A DNA stretch of 64,000 bases, taken from positions 31,779,001 through 31,843,000 of the forward strand of contig NC_056760.1 of NCBI RefSeq assembly GCF_018687715.1. Direction: 5' to 3'. The DNA comes from Carya illinoinensis (Eukaryota; Streptophyta; Magnoliopsida; Fagales; Juglandaceae). Positions 10,336 to 21,602 of the stretch are shown piece after piece. The notes below the pieces were generated by a model. That model ran no database searches, was not told where the DNA came from, and was given only the letters and a program-made list of their open reading frames with translations. Within the stretch, counting starts at the first letter, position 1, and the number at the start of each line of letters is the position of its first letter. The translations under genes and the position numbers were made by a program.

Positions 10336-11663
10336 TTCCAAAGTTCAAGGAACCTATGCACTGAGGGCCCTATCAAAGTTGGCTTGAATATTCCGAAGAG
10401 CCTCAAATGAGTCCCATGCCAAAGTGGGGTGCTATCCAACACCGTAAACATGAAGAAACAGATGGGAGTGCATTAATGGCAGCTCTTCAAGATCATCATA
10501 GAATCACAAACGGCACATCGGCCACTAACCTGTTCTCATAGGAAGACTAAAAGATAGCGTGCGGCAAAGGAACCAAAGGGGCAAGAACACGAGGCATCCC
10601 CTTAGAAGAAGGAAGGTCTACGGCAAACAGATGGACAGATGGATAAAAATAAAATAAAAAATAAAGAAGAAGAAGAAGCACAAATATCGGGAGGCAATTA
10701 GGCCACAAAGGAAATATGTTATTAAATTAAGAAGGCATATGAGAGTAAAGGGACACATGTTATAATCTTTAAGGGCACAAACCCAGAGTAGAAAGCTACA
10801 AAAAGAAAAGAAAAAGACAACAGTGGCAAGCAAAGTCATGATTGGGAAGCCCTGCGATCTTCCCTAAAGTCAAGGGGGCTCATCTTCACATAGCCTACCC
10901 CTGGGTTAGCACCGGCATCATCTCCTGGAAGGTGGTCGGAGGGATCACCATCCTTTAGGCAGAAGGCATTTGGGATCAATTCTCGCCCTATCTCACCAGG
11001 ATGATTGAGGGCAGCCGAGTCAGGCTTGAGATCTCTTAATTCAACTGCCCACAAGTGTACCTCTAACACCCTGGAATCCTTTTGGGGATTGAGGATGACA
11101 TAATCGCGCATCCTCTCGAGGCCCTCCAAGTACTCATGGGACCAGGCTTCATCACGAACGTAAAGAGCCTTCCCCAGCTGTTGGCTTAACCATATGGCAA
11201 CCTCTTGCACCTATGATAAGTCACTCAGCAGATCCCAGATGACCACATCTTGGATGGCAATCCTCTTGTGGGTCACCCGCAAATCAGCTAGAGCCCCCTC
11301 TTCACAAATCCTAGTTGTAAACAACAAGGCCCCACGGTCCTTCACAATGGCTGACAAGGTTAAGCACTCCTTCTCTAGCATTTTGAGTCGACGGGTATTG
11401 AAATCCAGGAGGCCCCCTTAATTCTTCGCTCTCTGCATGAAGCAAATCTTGCGACTCCTAAAGCTTGCTCAGCGACTCCTGCGCTTTCATGGCCCAGTCC
11501 CTAGCCATAGCCAACTCTGCCTCCAAGTAGGTCCTCTCCTCCCTTTCCTGCTCCACTAGGGACTGGAGACCCAGGTTCTCTCTCTCTATAGCCTCTAGGC
11601 CACTCACTACTTGCTCAGTAGACCTATTGGGTACCTCAGTCAAGTCCCCAAACACTGAGGTTG
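10336..11663 (-). pseudogene. E0 antisense ORF, C-terminal part (coiled coil)
   Basis: On the minus strand, 11663-11458 encodes a charged helix (LEAIERENLGLQSLVEQERE and following, rich in E, L and R) that should form a coiled coil. The open stretch at 11210-10836 contains HEYLEGLERMRDYVILNP and an Asp/Pro-rich tail. This layout, an N-terminal gypsy-type-transposon domain, a variable middle, a coiled coil and a C-terminal helix before an acidic tail, is seen in plant proteins with the putative gypsy-type-transposon domain (Pfam Transposase_28). The N-terminal domain lies at 50338-51240, separated by the insertion of E4, E5 and others. Stops between the pieces make it a relic. Confidence 0.6.
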
Positions 11664-12454
11664 TGATGCGAACCCCAATCGACTCACTTTGAGACCCAAC
11701 AACAATATTAGAAAAACAAATCCAAGAAAGCCAAACTCAAGTCTATGAATGGAGAATCTAGACCCATTGAGATCTCATTTCAAAAACCTAGATTATATTA
11801 AAATCTATACCCATTGAATAACTCGTCTCAAGAACCCGGATTACAAGGAGGAACGCCACAAAGGTTGTGATTTATATTTGATAAATTCAAAAGTTCAATC
11901 AAGAACAAGAGGAGTAAACTCAACTCACCATGAAAATTCAATATTGTCTAACCTACTCAAATGAGGCTACAAGTGGTTTAAATAAACAATCCCTAAAAAT
12001 CCTAGTGAATAGTGCGGCGGTGCTATAGTGTGAAAAGTGCCGCGCTGCAGTACTTCTAAAACTCTAGTTCAAATAAAATAATAACTTCCCAAATAAACCC
12101 TTGACCAAAATACAAGGTCTTCCCAAAAACCCTAGTTCATTAGAAATAAGACGTGTGGGCTAGACATCCCCCAAACCCAATTATTCTAGATTAATTCCTA
12201 TGACTAATAAAATAAGTCATTTTAATGAAATAAATAAGTCCATGGCCTTTAATAACAATAGACCCAAGTCGTGTCTTCCATAGTATATCAAGTGGATCAA
12301 AATTGGTTCTCTTTCCTTCAAGCCCATCACGAATGTTGGGCTCTTGTTAGTTTCATCCCAATTGGATTGCACCAATCTTTGCATTATTTCATTGATATTC
12401 TTGGCTCTTAATCTTGTAATTGATCCTTAAGACTTGGTCTGCCTTGGGGCCCAT
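11664..12454 (-). repeat. E4 3' LTR
   Basis: The minus-strand start TGATGGGCCC at 12454 follows a polypurine tract. The other end is TGATGCGAACC at 11664 on the plus strand. It aligns along its length with the LTRs at 1172-1928 and 20991-21602/42535-42702. Confidence 0.85.
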
Positions 12455-12711
12455 CATTCCCCCTCTCCTCAAAAGGATTCGACCTCGAATCTCCACCTGG
12501 ATCAAAGGGAAAAAGACTAGTAACATTGAAAATAGCAGACACATAATACGTACCTGGAAGATCCACTAGATATGAAGTATCATTAATTTTATCAAGAATT
12601 TGGAAATGTCCATCCAAGCTACTTCTGTCATCAACAAGTAAGTGCATTAAATCAAAAGGACTAAGTGGATTAAGGCTAACAACAACTTCAAAAGATGAAT
12701 GGGAAATAATA
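12408..12711 (-). pseudogene. E4 integrase C-terminal tail
   Basis: Read from 12711 down, the translation has FEVVVSLNPLSPFDLMH, then GHFQILDKINDTSYLVDLPG, then SAIFNVTSLFPFD. This is the C-terminal end of chromovirus pol, after the integrase core. Upstream it is cut by S0 at 12716 and resumes at 18097 (EFAYNKTMH), where the protein sense continues across one copy of the five-base duplication. Intervening parts of the integrase are missing, so this is a relic. Confidence 0.75.
12455..12468 (-). other. E4 polypurine tract
   Basis: The minus strand reads GAGGAGAGGGGGAA directly before TGATGGGCCC. This is the expected plus-strand DNA primer site and fixes the element as minus-strand. Confidence 0.85.
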
Positions 12712-13139
12712 GTATGTGTGACGCCCCCAAATTCCGTTTGGGATCAGACGAACATTTGAAGCGTCGAGACATGTAACACAAGGTTACCTGCCCCCATTCA
12801 TGACATATAAGATGCAATGTTTCTAACATGCATCTAACATTATGTGATATTCGCAGTGGATAAATTTTTTTTTCTTTAGCAATACTATGCACCAAACTGA
12901 AAATATCCCAAATGCTTATAACATACTTCATACATAAAGATCCATTGAACAACTAAGATCACTGATTGAGTTGAATTATTGCATTTTTAATGCTTTTGGA
13001 ACCAATATATATTAATTCTTTCATTACTTTATCATTGGTTTTATATGGAAAAATGAATAAATCAAAGTTGTAATTTTAATTGATTATAAGCATGAATTTC
13101 TGCTTTAATTTTATCAACTGTTGATTACTATGGGTTATG

Positions 13140-13365
13140 GTACATATCGCTCGAGTGGCAAAAAGTGCCGCTCGAGCAAATTCAGGCAGATTCAAATGTT
13201 TGACTTCCGCTCGACAGTGGGCTCGAGCGAGTGTACATTTGGCCGCTCGAGCGAAGTCAGACAGAGTGGAACGCTCGATGTTCGCTCGACCATCCGCTCG
13301 AGCGAATTTAGGCAAAGTCGAACGCTCGATGTTCGCTTGACACTCCGCTCGAGCGAATATCGCAT
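13140..13365. repeat. GCTCGAGC-rich 51-bp repeat array in E3 LTR
   Basis: The palindrome CGCTCGAGCG or close variants occurs about ten times. The clearest unit is 51 bases, seen at about 13240-13341 as two adjacent copies. It lies about 180-400 bases from the LTR start, in U3. Related arrays occur in E1 and E2 LTRs. Confidence 0.85.
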
Positions 13366-14107
13366 TTTACAGATTAGTGTTTATTCCGCCGTCAGAATAT
13401 ATAAATGATTTCTTACATCTTATGGCCGACCATTGGCCTGGAAAACTCTGTTTTGATTAGAGAAACACTTAGAATTTATTTTTCATTTGATTTTCATTCA
13501 AATTCGGAGAGGAGGATTCATACAATCGATCATTCATGCAGCTACACAATTTTCACTGGATATTCACTCACACTGCAGCAGATTGAAGAACTCCTTGAGG
13601 GGTCCAATTGCCACTGCAGCTCAGCCTCCTCCACCGCTTTGAATCTTCATCTCCATTCAATTGGCTTGATCTTTTCAATTCCCTACTTGCTATTTCATTT
13701 CAGTTTTGAGTTTCTGAATTATTTTGGAGAATTTTGATTTAGACGTTTGAATAATTTATTTGTTATTCATTTAATTCATGTTATTTATTTTTATCGTTTC
13801 GTTAAGCTTTCATTTTAATAGTGATTACAATTACGGTGGTTTAATTTGAGAATCTGTGATTTGAATACAATGATGAACCCTAGAACATTGATTTTGGGGC
13901 TTTTCAATTTTCAGTGCATGTTTTGTCAATTACTTCCTAATTTAGTTTAATTCTTAATTTAGTTTTATTAATTTCTGAGTTTAATCTATTAGTCCTTTAC
14001 ATTCCAATCCGACAATCAAAATCTAAAAACATGAATCTAGTCCATGACTAGTACCCTTTTCCATCCATTGCACATACCATCATTTTATTTTCTCTTTGTC
14101 AAGTTTT

Positions 14108-14125
14108 TGGCGCCATTGCCGGAGA
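14108..14125 (+). other. E3 primer binding site
   Basis: TGGCGCCATTGCCGGAGA lies just after the truncated LTR. It differs by only a few bases from the Athila site in E2. Confidence 0.85.
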
Positions 14126-14185
14126 AAGTATTTTAGCTTAAATTTAAACTCGTTATTTTTGTTATGCTCTTTAAACTGATGTTTC

Positions 14186-14770
14186 ATGTCATGGGTGAGA
14201 GACAGTTCAAATAGGTTGCTTAGAGTCACATCGAGTGTTGAGAGTAGTATACATAGTTTGGAGATAGATAGCTCTTCTGTCTTTTCTATTAGTGAGTTAG
14301 GTGAGGAAATTGAAATTGAACCAGAAAACATGGCTGCACCTGCACCACGCACTCTTAAGGATTATTTGCAACCCACTCGCACCACTACACCTTCATGCAT
14401 AGTTTTACCTGAAAATGCACCTAATTTCTCTATTAAGTATGACATGATGTCAGTGATATCTCAGTTCCACGGGATGGATTCTGAGAGTCCTTACCAGAAC
14501 TTGACAGATTTTGAGTTGGCTTGCACTACTTTTATTACTAGGGCTGTTACTGATGAATTTATTAGACTTCGTTTATTTCCTTTCTCTTTAAAGGATAAAG
14601 TGAAGATTTGGTTTAATTCTTTAAGACCTAATTCTATTTCTAGTTGGTTTGATATGCAGCGTGAATTCTTACAAAAATTCTTTCCTTTTTAGAGAACTCA
14701 GTTTTTGCAAGAGCAAATCAGCCAGTTCAATCAGAGACCTGATGAGACTTTTCAGGCCAGTTGGGAAAAA
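14186..14770 (+). pseudogene. E3 gag N-terminal part
   Basis: The ATG at 14186 starts MSWVRDSSNRLL, identical in start to E1 gag (41136). The chain includes the Athila-type motif RTLKDYLQP, a capsid-like region (RLRLFPFSLKDKVKIWF) and ends FLQKFFPF before a TAG at 14690-14692. E1 has glutamine at that place, so a CAG-to-TAG change is likely. The reading continues in frame after the stop (RTQFLQEQISQFNQR) until homology ends at 14770. It never reaches the zinc knuckle. Confidence 0.8.
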
Positions 14771-15403
14771 GAGTATTGGAGATACAACTCCATAGTACAA
14801 GTAGTAATTTAAGTTAACTACTATATTAACATTGACATCGCACCGTCGCTCAGTCGACTATGTCTAGTTGGTCAGCTCTCGATTCTTCTTCAGGTCCTGT
14901 AACAAGATCTACCATTTGAGGGGAATGACAGTTGGGACTACCACAGTGAGATTTGATTACAAATCTTAGCAAGTTAATAAAAAACCTCCACACAGGATAA
15001 TGATGCATGCATGACAGTAAAAGCATGAATGCATAATCAAATTCATAAGTAAGCATCGCATAACTTGACATAAAGTATAGCATAAATTCACATATGACTT
15101 AGTATCACTTCACATCTGACGTAGCATAACTTCACATCTGACATAGCATAACATAACTTCACATGTGACAAAGTATCACTTCACATTTGAGATGGCATAA
15201 CGTCACATTTGACATAGCCTAACATAATAAAACTTGACATAAAGCATAACATAACTTCACATATGACATAGCATAATTGACATAACTTAAATTGAAATAT
15301 GAACTAAACTTGACTTACATGACATGAACTTGATCTAAAACTTGACTTAACACGTACTTGATCAGAAACTTGACTTAACATGAACTTGATTTGAAACTTA
15401 TTC

Positions 15404-15720
15404 TTATCTCATAGGGTCACCATGATTGCTTGCTCTTATCTCATAGGGTTACCATGATTGTGTATTCTTATCGCATGGGGTTACCATGATTGCTTACTCT
15501 TATCTCATGGGGTTGCCATGATGGTGTATTTTTATCTCATGGAGTTACCATGATTGCTTATTCTTATCTCATGGGGTTAGCATGATTGCTTACTCTGATC
15601 TCATGGGGTTACCATGATGGTGTATTCTTATCTCATGGGGTTACTATGATTGCTTATTCTTATCTCATAGGTTCACCATAATTGCTTACTCTTATCTCAT
15701 GGGATTACCATGATGTGTAG
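15404..15720. repeat. 32-bp minisatellite, ten units
   Basis: TTATCTCAT-type starts fall at 15404, 15436, 15468, 15500, 15532, 15564, 15596, 15628, 15660 and 15692, exactly 32 bases apart. The consensus is TTATCTCATGGGGTTACCAT plus GATTGCTTACTC. Two subtypes differ in the last third (GATTGCTTA versus GATGGTGTA). The array lies inside solo LTR S0. Confidence 0.93.
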
Positions 15721-18101
15721 TCACCATAAACTGAACAATAACTTAACTACACAAGGACATACAAGGGACAGAAACATTTCATAACTTGACATGGCATGCA
15801 ACGAATAACATTTCGTAACATAGCGTACTTGCAATATTGTACTTTACGTGACATGACTTACATGTAACAAATACCATACTTAAGATGATATACTTGCACT
15901 ATATAGCAATACATGACAGAATATCTTGTGTAACTGATGAATAATTTGTGACAGAATAAATTCTATGTAACATAAAAATATGTGATAACTTGGCATGGCA
16001 TGGCATATATGATAACACACATACATACACTGTAGTTCATTTACTTAGCATACATACACATAAAACTTCTAGTAAGTTAAAAGCTAACTTACCTCGATCT
16101 CCGCATTTCTTTTGAAAGCTCAAGTGTGATAACGAGGAATTGTAATTAGTGATTCTAAAAGTTAGAACTAAATCACTAATAATTTGGAATATGGAAAAAT
16201 ACTAACTTAAGAGTAAAATTTCCATTTTACCCTCTACATGTGGAAAAATCACTATTTTACCCCTAACATAAGGATTTTGCATGCTAACTCCAAAAGTCAT
16301 CAAAATTTACTTGCCTCTTGTAAATTTTATCCTAAACTCAAATATAAATTTAGAAAAATTTAAAACTAATCATAACTATGAAAACTCCATAGGGCTGAAA
16401 TTCTCATATGCTATTTCCATTGATTTTTGTTTCTAACTTGTTCTGATCAATCTTTTGATCTATGACTTATAAAGATGTGATCTTCAAACCAAACCATCAC
16501 GTGATTTAAAAAGATGTTCTAAAACATATATAAGCTTCTAATTCAAGATCACATGGTTAAAAATCAACCAAAACATAAATTTAGCCAATAACATCCACAC
16601 TTTAGCCTATCCGAATATCTCTTTGCATAACATTTCATATCTTTGAAACTAACATCAAATATCTTCAAAATAATATTCTAACATGTATATAAGAGGCTTA
16701 GAATCTTCCAATAAAATTATCAAAGCCATTGGAATATGTTTAAACCACCAAAGATTTAAACTTTCTCAAAACAGAAACTGTTTTTCCTCTTCCAGTTTCT
16801 AAGTTTCTAGATCTAAGAAACTATTTCATCAAAACCTTTAATCATGCAAAAAATCCTCAAATAAAAACCATTTACACATGTTAAAAATACTACATAAAAA
16901 TTTCGGACCAAGATTTAGCCATTAGCTTGGTCAAAAACTTCAAAATATAACATATTCTCCAGTTTATCAGAATGACCTTTCTAGAATTTAAACAATATTT
17001 GACTGACCAAATAACCTTCAAATGGAACAAAGAAGATATAAACATAAACTAGACTAAAAAAGGAACAACTTGTATTGAAGGAAAATTTATAATAAAATAC
17101 TTTCAAAAGCTTTGAAATGTGCGTGCAAAAAAACACTTAAAAGCTGTCTGAGAGAGTGTTTGGTGTTCTTTCAATGAAAAGTGTAAAGGAAGAGGATTTC
17201 GTGGGGATTGGGCTGGAGATATTTTTGCACAAGATATGGAAGAGGATGAGGTTGAAGTGAGGTTTGAGTGTTGGCCTTTCTTATCCAATAAAATCCATAA
17301 AAATTAGCCCAAGATATTTTCTAATGGTGGAGTGTAGACTTGGAAGAGTGAGGTGGCTCTTTGACTTTTCCCTTCTAGAACCTTCTAGGCCCTCTTGAAG
17401 ACATCTGATTAGCCATGTGGGGGATGAAAATCCTTGGCCAAAAACAATGCTAAGGTGCCCAATTTCGTGGGCCTAAACTGAATGGGCCTCAATTTGGGGT
17501 TTTAAGAGGGTTTGGGTTGTTATCAAGCCCAAATTCAATTTCTCTTGATCTAAGTGTCTAATACTATTCACCACCATGTGTGGCTAAGATCTTTCCATGT
17601 GTCCAATTAAAACTTCTCTAACTTAATTTGGACATTCCACACTGTGAATTTTGAAACTATTACACTTGGTGCGCTTATTGATGTTACTATTCACTCCAAA
17701 AAAGTGCATGATAAACTTGGTATTGAAAAATCCTAAATATTCATATGAAGTTACAGTGAAAATCGTTTATCAAAATTCAATCCCAAAGTGACCCTAAAAA
17801 TAAATTCACAGTTTCGAACATGTGTTTCATCCGAAAATATGAAAATGAGTTATTGTGCCATAAAATCTTAAATAATCCACTGAGTCTAATGGCACAAACC
17901 ATAATGCATTCTGACACTTCTAACTATCTCTAATAATTAAAAACACAATTCTGATACCATAATGAGTGATAACACTAACTATGTGGATAGACTAAAACTT
18001 ATACGATTAATAGATTCGTGAAAACTTATAGGGTCTTCACGAGGTTCCTAAAACCAATAGAAATTCTACAATTGAATTTCTAGCGGGCTGTTACAATATG
18101 C

Positions 18102-18420
18102 ATGGTCTTATTATATGCAAACTCTAATACTGACAAATGATACTCTCACAAACATTCATGCAATAATTCAATGAATGAAAAATGATACTCCCACAAATGT
18201 TCATGAAACACATCTAAAGTCTTCCTTATACCAAAATGACTACTCCAATTTTACGTGACCTCAATGAATGGTAAACCATACTCCCAAAAGTATTCATGCA
18301 ATACGCCTAAATACTTCTTTACACCAAAGTGATCACTCCAACTATATGCAAACTCAATGAATGGCACATAATACTCCCACCAATGGTCATGCTACACTTC
18401 TAAGATTCTATTTACACCAA
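18102..18420 (-). repeat. 93-bp tandem repeat of a deleted integrase segment
   Basis: CAATGAATG recurs at 18169, 18262 and 18355, 93 bases apart. On the minus strand each unit encodes a piece like HFGVKKYLGVLHEYFWEY followed by LPFIEFAY. In chromovirus integrase these two pieces are far apart: the first belongs to the zinc-binding N-terminus, the second lies after the catalytic core. The unit is therefore a deletion fusion that was then amplified about three and a half times. Units keep the reading frame but contain stops. Confidence 0.8.
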
Positions 18421-18991
18421 AGTGTCCCAGCAAACCATACCCATGTACAAGCAACTCAAGCATAAGAATAGTAGGCTCATGAAGTCTATTCTTTCTAAAC
18501 AAATACCAATCTAATTTATAGAAATGAGCAAATGAGGCTTTCTCACATACTCCATACACACTAGCCAAGCCATCATCATTAACATACAATTTCTTATTAT
18601 ATTCATGTCTCAATAACTTTGCATCTATAGTGATGACAAGGACATACCTTCTTGGTAAAGCATCAACTACAAAATTTTCCTTACCTTTTGTGTACTTGAT
18701 TACATAAGGAAAGGTCTTAATGAATTGCACCCACTTGGCATGCATTCTATTCAACTTATCTTGTCCTTTTAAGTACGTCAAGGACACATGTTCTTCAAAG
18801 AAAGGTTGGGTAGAGATTGTCGCACCTGGCACAAAATCATTGTAATGCTCTATTTCTCTAATAGGTGGCAATCCACTGAACACACTGCTTGGAATCATGA
18901 CCTCATATCCCTGCAACAAAGAAATAACAACAATAGGCAACGAGTCATTAAATTTGTTAGTATAAAAGCTTGCCTTAACATGAAAACTCAC
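18392..18991 (-). pseudogene. E4 pol remnant: RT start fused to RNase H end and integrase start
   Basis: From 18991 down there is the region just before RT (VFSGLPPIREIEHYNDFVPG). It jumps within a few residues to the end of RNase H (LNRMHAKWVQFIKTFPYVIK, KENFVVDALPRRY), which continues into the N-terminus of integrase (ELLVHGYGLLGHFGV). The RT palm, with its catalytic aspartates, is wholly missing. The 199-codon frame stays open across the join. It has no enzymatic potential. The deletion may be part of the transposing non-autonomous form, but copy A does not reach this far within the window, so this cannot be tested here. Confidence 0.8.
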
Positions 18992-19500
18992 TTTTGTTTT
19001 TCCTTTTCTCTCTACAATCTCTCTTTTTTTTTTCTTTCATGGCTCCACTCTTTTTACTTGACTCTCAGTCACCTCTCTATTTTCTTTTTCACTCTCTCTT
19101 TCTCTTGATGTTTTGGCCTCATTCTCTTTTTTCTTCTCACTCTCTTTTTCCTCTTTACTCTCTCTTTTTCTTTCACTCTCCATTTTTTTGAACTCTCGGC
19201 CTCACAATTATTTTTCAACTCATTCTCTGTTTTTCTTGAGGTTTCACTATTTATTTATTTCTCAATCTCACTCCCACTCTTTCTTTTTCGCTCAACCTCA
19301 CTTTTTTGATCAATTTCAATTTCTCTCTTTCTTTGTTGATCAACCTCACTTTCACTCTTTCTTTTTTGAACAATCTCACTTTCTCTCATTCCTTTTTTAT
19401 CAACCTCACTTTCATTATTTCTTTTTTGATCAACCTTACTTTTCAACTTCAGTTGGTCCTCATGGACCTTTGTTGGAGTTAAAGGAGCAAGTTTGATTAT
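18992..19500 (-). other. E4 Lys/Glu/Ser-rich linker between protease and RT
   Basis: A pyrimidine-rich plus strand corresponds on the minus strand to short imperfect repeats coding SEVDQKRKSESE-like peptides (best at 19255-19446). Chromovirus pol proteins often have a charged linker here. The repeats look expanded and the frame is broken in places. Confidence 0.55.
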
Positions 19501-19980
19501 TTTTCATCCTTTTCAAAACTGTAAATGTTCTTGACTCCATCATGTATTACCCTCCTATCATACTGCCTCGGCCTCCCTAACAAAATATGGCCAGCATGCA
19601 TAGGCACTACATCACAAAGCACCTAATCCTTGTACTTCCCAATTGAAAAAGAAACTAGCACTTATTTATTTACCCTAACCTCCTCACAATTATTCAACCA
19701 TTGCAACTTGTATGGTTTAGGGTGTTTTAAGGTAGGTAAATTCAATTTCTCAACTAAAGTAGTGCTAGCAACATTAGTACAATTTCCTCCATCAATGATC
19801 ATATTACATACATTACTATTAATGTGGCATCTAGTATGGAAGATGTTTTCTCTCTACTGCTCTGTATCATCTATATTATTTTGTGTATTGAGAGCACGCC
19901 TGACAACAAAAGACTCACCATACTCCTCATTCTTATACTTATGTTAAATACTAGGCCCAAGTCTCATTCTGTCTCTCCTA
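19500..19980 (-). pseudogene. E4 protease remnant
   Basis: Around 19760-19830 the minus strand encodes NMIIDGGNCTNVASTTLVE, and then, toward 19680, HPKPYKLQWLNN. These are standard neighbours in CRM/Reina-like chromovirus protease regions. It lies only about 150 bases after the leader ORF stop, so the gag body including the zinc knuckle is gone. The same short spacing is present in copy A at 1-214. Confidence 0.7.
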
Positions 19981-19982
19981 AT

Positions 19983-20138
19983 TTACAAATTTCTAATCAA
20001 TGCACTTCGTTGATCCATCCTATCCCTCACTTCCCCCAACGTCAAATTTAACCTTTGAAACTTTTGTTGCATGGATTGCAACACAAAGAATGAATTGTTT
20101 GCCACCCCCTTCAGTGTTGAGTCACTATTATGAGACAT
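19983..20138 (-). CDS. 51-codon leader ORF, second copy
   Basis: MSHNSDSTLKG to LIRNL-stop has the same length and limits as 215-370, with about ten residue differences and no gaps. An upstream in-frame ATG at 20186 would add 16 residues, but the MSHN start is the one shared by both copies. It is probably the residual gag N-terminus. Confidence 0.45.
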   Translation of the reverse strand: MSHNSDSTLKGVANNSFFVLQSMQQKFQRLNLTLGEVRDRMDQRSALIRNL

Positions 20139-20973
20139 CATAATGTATTGCACAAAAAGAATGTTAGTAGTAAAAACCTCACACACTCCCTTACATGTTT
20201 ACCCTCGAATAATGACACTCCACTCGTGTTTTACTCTTAATTGGCTTTTTCCTGATAATGATCGCACAGTCTCTTGCCTTTTACCTCGAGTTTTCCCACT
20301 CAAGTTCTTTAAGAACTAATCAAACTCAATCAAAACAATACAACATTGTTTTATCCCAACTAGTAATTAGGTCCAAGAAACAAGAACAAGAGAAAACACG
20401 GAAAGAATAAAATGACACGAGACCCAAGAAAATGATACGAGGGAAAGAGTAATCGCAAGACAAGATACCAACTATAATGTATTCAGCCCCTTTGATGATA
20501 AGGCTCAATCCAAATTTTTTTTTTCTCTACTCCTTTTTTTTCATTTTTTTTTTTTGGAATTTTCTTTTATTTTCCTTTCTTTTATTTTCTTTTATTTTCC
20601 TTTCTTTTCCTTTCTCACCAATTCAATCACACACAATTGTTTCAATTATGAAAATCAAACAACTGAATTCAACACACAAGAAGAATTTATAGGAATTTGA
20701 AGGGAATCAATGAAACGGCACTCCAAGCAATTGACAAACTTAGAGATGTAACAAACCCTAGATGGTGCAAATTTTGGCAATACTCAAACAAGGAATTTAG
20801 CCACCCTATGATGATGAATATGAAACCCAAATGATAGAATAATTTGGCAGCCCTAGGAAAAACAAATTTCTACTCTTTGTTTTGTTTTGTTTTTTTTAAT
20901 AACCCTACAACAATGAAGCCCTAAAATTAAAAATGCAATAAATAAAAGAAAGAATCAAACCTGATTGAAAATC

Positions 20974-20989
20974 GAGCTCTGAATACTAA
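20974..20989 (-). other. E4 degenerate primer binding site
   Basis: The minus strand reads TTAGTATTCAGAGCTC, close to the initiator-Met-tRNA-type TGGTATCAGAGC, and lies directly inside the LTR end. Confidence 0.6.
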
Positions 20990-20990
20990 A

Positions 20991-21602
20991 TTATGTGAAC
21001 CCCAATCGACTCGCTTTGAGACCCAACAATAATATTGGAAAAACAAATCCAAGAGAGCCAAACTCAAGTCTATGAATGGAGAATCTAGACCTGTTGAAAT
21101 CTCGTTTCAAGAACCTAGATTATATTAAAATTTAGACCCGTTGAAGAAGTCGGATTACAATGAAGAACGCCACAAAGGTTGTGATTTACCTTTGATAAGT
21201 TCAAAAGTTCAATCAAGAACAAGAGGAGTAAACTCAACTCACCATGAAAATTCAATATTGTCTAACCTGGTCAAATGAGGCTACAAGTGATTTAAATAAA
21301 CAATCCCTAAAAATCCTAGTTAATAGTGCAGCGGTACTGTAGCGTAAACAGTGCCATGCTATAGTACTTCTAAAACCCTAGTTCAAATAAAATAATAACT
21401 TTCCAAATAAGCCCTTGACCAAAATACAAGGTCTTCCCAAAAATTCTAATTCATTAGAAATAAGACGTGTGGACTGGACATCCCCCAAGCCCAATTATTC
21501 TAGATTAATTCCTATAACTAATAAAATAAGCCATTTTAATGAAATAAATAAGTCCATGGCCTTCAATAACAATAGACCCAAGTCGTGTCTTCCACAGCAT
21601 AT
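20991..21602 (-). repeat. E4 5' LTR, first part
   Basis: It runs from the primer-proximal end to CATAT at 21598-21602, where E1 is inserted. The rest is at 42535-42702. Confidence 0.88.

Larger units (their letters stand above)
12963..14770 (+). mobile_element. E3: truncated Athila-type copy of the E1 family
   Basis: It starts TGATTGAGTTGAATT, the start of the E1 LTR in sense orientation. The LTR runs to about 14099, where roughly the last 150 bases are missing: the sequence passes from TTTTCTCTTTG straight to TCAAGTTTTTGGCGCC. The primer site, leader and first 580 bases of gag follow, then homology stops at 14770. There is no second LTR and no target duplication. Confidence 0.85.
12717..18096 (-). 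mobile_element. S0: long solo LTR, split by E3
   Basis: The plus-strand ends are TGTGACGCCCCC (12717) and CGGGCTGTTACA (18096). Seen on the minus strand, this is TGTAACAGCCC...GGGGGCGTCACA, the form of Tekay/Del-like LTR ends elsewhere in the window. Flanks GTATG (12712-12716) and ATATG (18097-18101) match at four of five positions, and the interrupted integrase reading of E4 continues across them. Without E3 it is about 3.6 kb. It includes degenerate CTTCACAT..GACATAGCATAA repeats (about 15080-15310) and a 32-bp minisatellite. No coding region was seen. Confidence 0.65.

Noticed and set aside
13121..13408. Arg/Ser-rich repeat ORFs in the GCTCGAGC arrays
   Set aside because: The 51-bp unit is a multiple of three and palindromic, so similar ORFs appear on both strands. 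They are not coding.
15080..15310. Possible CRISPR-like array (repeated CTTCACATNTGAC words)
   Set aside because: Spacing is irregular, words are degenerate, and the context is a plant LTR.
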